In this document: piece after piece, positions 62,264 to 64,000 of the stretch
Position numbering within the stretch: position 1 is the stretch's first letter
Layout of the letters: every line of letters begins with the position of its first letter
From: Trueperella pecoris
Lineage (GTDB): Bacteria > Actinomycetota > Actinomycetes > Actinomycetales > Actinomycetaceae
Assembly: GCF_014926385.1 (NCBI RefSeq)
Contig: NZ_CP053291.1
Coordinates: 1,178,001 to 1,242,000 of the forward strand
Direction: 5' to 3'
Length of the DNA stretch: 64,000 bases
Translations under genes and position numbers: made by a program
Notes under the pieces: model-generated
The model's database searches: none
What the model was told of the DNA's origin: nothing
What the model saw: the letters and a program-made list of their open reading frames with translations, nothing else

Positions 62264-63469
62264 GTGGCACGGATCCTGCTCCTTGAAAGTCCCCACGAAG
62301 TCTCGGACGAGGTCTTCTCCCGCTACGGGATCGAGGTCGAACGCGTGGCCGGGTCCCTCACCGAAGCCGAGCTGATCGACAAGCTACAAGGCGTGGACAT
62401 GCTCGGCATCCGCTCGAAGACGAACGTCACCCGCGAAGTCATCGAGGCGTGCCCACAGCTCGCTGCCATCGGTGCGTATTGCATCGGCACGAATCAAATC
62501 GATCTCGAGGCGGCCTCCGATTATGGCATCCCCGTCTTCAATGCCCCCTACTCCAACACCCGCTCCGTGGTGGAGATGGCCATCGGCGAGCTCATCTCTC
62601 TCGTGCGGCGCATTCCCTCAAAGAACAAAGCCCTTCACGCCGGCGTGTGGCAGAAGACCGCCGAAGGGTCCCACGAGGTGCGCGGGAAGACGCTCGGCAT
62701 CATCGGTTACGGCTCGATCGGCTCCCAGCTATCCGTCGTTGCCGAGGCACTGGGAATGAAGGTGATCTTCCACGACATCGCCGAGCGACTCGCCCTCGGT
62801 AACGCCACCCGCGTGGGGCTCGATGAGCTCCTGGCCACCTCCGACGTCGTCAGCATCCACATCGACGGGCGCGGCTCGAACACCGGCTACTTTGACGCCG
62901 AAAAGTTCTCCAAGCTCAAGGACGGCGTCATCCTACTCAACCTTGCCCGCGGGCACGTCATGGACCTCGATGCCCTTCACGAAGCCGTCCTGACCGGCCA
63001 GGTCGCCGGCGCCGCGGTCGACGTCTTCCCCACCGAGCCGCTCAAGAACGGCGATCCTTTCTCATCGATCCTCGTCGGACTCGACAACGTGATCCTCACC
63101 CCGCACATCGGCGGCTCGACGCTCGAGGCCCAAGAGTCGATCGGCAGCTTCGTGTCAGCCAAGCTCGTCAACTATTGGCGCAAGGGATCGACCGAACTCT
63201 CGGTCAACATCCCCAATATTTCTACATCTCCGGACGCCGATTCCCTCCACCGCGTGGTGTGGTTCCATTGGAACACTCCCGGCGCTCTGGCCGACGTCAA
63301 CCGCCTCTTCGCCGAGGAAGGCGTCAACGTCACCTTCCAGTCGCTGGCAACCAAAGGCGAGTACGGATACATGGTCACGGACACTGCCACCGAGATTCCG
63401 GAGGCAGTGTTCGAACGCCTCGAGCAGGCAAAAGCCCACATCAAGCTGCGCTTGTTGACGCGGCAATAG
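62264..63469 (+). CDS. serA: D-3-phosphoglycerate dehydrogenase
   Basis: A 401-residue enzyme for the first step of serine synthesis. It is the short E. coli-like form: substrate-binding domain, NAD-binding motif GIIGYGSIGSQ (about 144-154), active-site region LARGHVMDLDAL, catalytic His in PHIGGSTLEAQES (about 278-290), and a C-terminal ACT domain (WNTPGALADVNRLFAEEGVNV) for serine feedback. It lacks the extra domain of the mycobacterial type. GTG start 14 nt after the HelD gene. Confidence 0.95.
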   Translation: MARILLLESPHEVSDEVFSRYGIEVERVAGSLTEAELIDKLQGVDMLGIRSKTNVTREVIEACPQLAAIGAYCIGTNQIDLEAASDYGIPVFNAPYSNTRSVVEMAIGELISLVRRIPSKNKALHAGVWQKTAEGSHEVRGKTLGIIGYGSIGSQLSVVAEALGMKVIFHDIAERLALGNATRVGLDELLATSDVVSIHIDGRGSNTGYFDAEKFSKLKDGVILLNLARGHVMDLDALHEAVLTGQVAGAAVDVFPTEPLKNGDPFSSILVGLDNVILTPHIGGSTLEAQESIGSFVSAKLVNYWRKGSTELSVNIPNISTSPDADSLHRVVWFHWNTPGALADVNRLFAEEGVNVTFQSLATKGEYGYMVTDTATEIPEAVFERLEQAKAHIKLRLLTRQ

Positions 63470-63534
63470 GTGACTACGGTTCTGACGTAGCCACCTCGAC
63501 GGAGTAATCTGGTTCTACCAACGGAAGGAAAATC

Positions 63535-64000
63535 ATGGACCAGATGGAGCTAGCCCATTCCTACTATGCGCCGGGCGTGGCAACCGAGATCGAGCCCGTT
63601 CAGACAACGATCGACCACCTGCTCCTTCGGGCCGCTCGCGATTTCCCCGACCGGGTGGCCATCGACTTCCTCGCCAACGAATACACCTACGCTCAGATCC
63701 TCGACGAGGTCCGCCGCGCCGCCCAGGTTCTGACGATGTGCGGCGTGCGCAAGGGCGACGTCATTTCGCTCATCCTGCCCAACTGCCCCCAGCACTACGT
63801 CGCCTTCTACGCGGCCCAGTTCCTCGGCGTGACGGTGGCCGAGCACAATCCGCTTGCCCCGCCGGCCCAAATCGAGGCCCAGATCAAACTCGTGGGCTCG
63901 ACCGTCGTCATCGGGTGGGAACAGACCTTGGGCAAATTACTCGCCGACGGCGACTTCAAGGGACGCACCTACCTGGCGGTAAACCTCACTAAGGCACTGC
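63535..64000 (+). CDS. AMP-binding fatty-acid--CoA ligase, C-terminus cut off by window
   Basis: The first 155 residues of an ANL-superfamily enzyme. The ATG at 63535 follows a GGAAGGAAAATC ribosome-binding site. The visible part has IDHLLLRAARDFPDRVAIDFLANEYTYAQILDEVRRAAQVL and GVRKGDVISLILPNCPQHYVAFYAAQFLGVTVAEHNPLAPP, typical of FadD-like long-chain acyl-CoA ligases. The phosphate-binding loop lies beyond the window. It activates fatty acids as acyl-AMP and then acyl-CoA. Confidence 0.88.
   Translation, partial: MDQMELAHSYYAPGVATEIEPVQTTIDHLLLRAARDFPDRVAIDFLANEYTYAQILDEVRRAAQVLTMCGVRKGDVISLILPNCPQHYVAFYAAQFLGVTVAEHNPLAPPAQIEAQIKLVGSTVVIGWEQTLGKLLADGDFKGRTYLAVNLTKAL

Overview
The window is chromosomal DNA of a high-GC Gram-positive bacterium. 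The evidence is an actinobacterial dcw cluster with sepF, yggT and divIVA downstream of ftsZ, DUF3040 and HelD-type proteins, sortase-anchored proteins ending in LANTG/LAHTG, and HtaA-type haem receptors. MurE lacks the usual diaminopimelate-type substrate motif. Together this fits the family Actinomycetaceae, with Trueperella or a close relative as my best guess. That identification is inference from gene content; no 16S or marker comparison was possible.

Layout. 1-5 kb: a cut-off TIGR01777 epimerase, peptide deformylase, and a 1073-residue coiled-coil/CAP surface protein. 5.0 kb: tRNA-Asn. 5.3-7.5 kb: four small hypothetical or secreted genes. 7.7-13.8 kb: a haem-uptake locus (hmuV, hmuU, hmuT and a sortase-anchored HtaA/leucine-rich-repeat protein) behind a 33-bp DtxR-like palindrome. 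Much of 6-14.6 kb looks AT-richer than its surroundings and lies between two tRNA genes. 14.75-18.1 kb: a CAT-anticodon tRNA, a ferredoxin-like protein, a TorD-type chaperone, tatB-tatA-tatC and a MobA-associated DUF6457 protein, which together look like molybdoenzyme maturation and export. 18.1-26.4 kb: dnaG, dgt, a degenerate GH13-like protein, dusB, a YibE/F membrane protein and glyS. 26.6-30 kb: a zinc-uptake operon (znuA-znuC-znuB-zur) whose binding protein carries a 45-bp tandem His-rich repeat. 30-36.2 kb: DedA-like and S4 proteins, dnaE, a GNAT enzyme, rluD and lspA. 36.2-54.2 kb: divIVA, yggT, sepF, pgeF, ftsZ, ftsQ, murC, murG, ftsW, murD, mraY, murF, murE, ftsI, ftsL, rsmH and mraZ, all on the minus strand with mostly overlapping ends. 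54.7-64 kb: DUF3040, dinB, a spermidine-synthase-like protein, an MFS transporter, a PAC2 protein, HelD, serA and the start of an acyl-CoA ligase.

How the parts work together. The dcw genes make lipid II and the divisome, with MraZ at the head of the operon behind three 10-bp boxes. The haem receptor would pass haem to HmuT and the HmuUV importer. Zur would control the zinc importer it is encoded with. No mobile element, CRISPR array, integrase or antiphage system was recognised. The most unusual signals are non-coding: an intergenic repeat family built from units of about 20 nt (three loci), a hairpin that overlaps the lspA ribosome-binding site, a palindrome abutting the ftsZ ribosome-binding site, a three-hairpin glyS leader, and nine genes whose start codon sits 6-7 nt after a -10-like hexamer (probable leaderless mRNAs). 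The most unusual proteins are the HtaA/LRR receptor and the apparently catalytically dead GH13-like protein.
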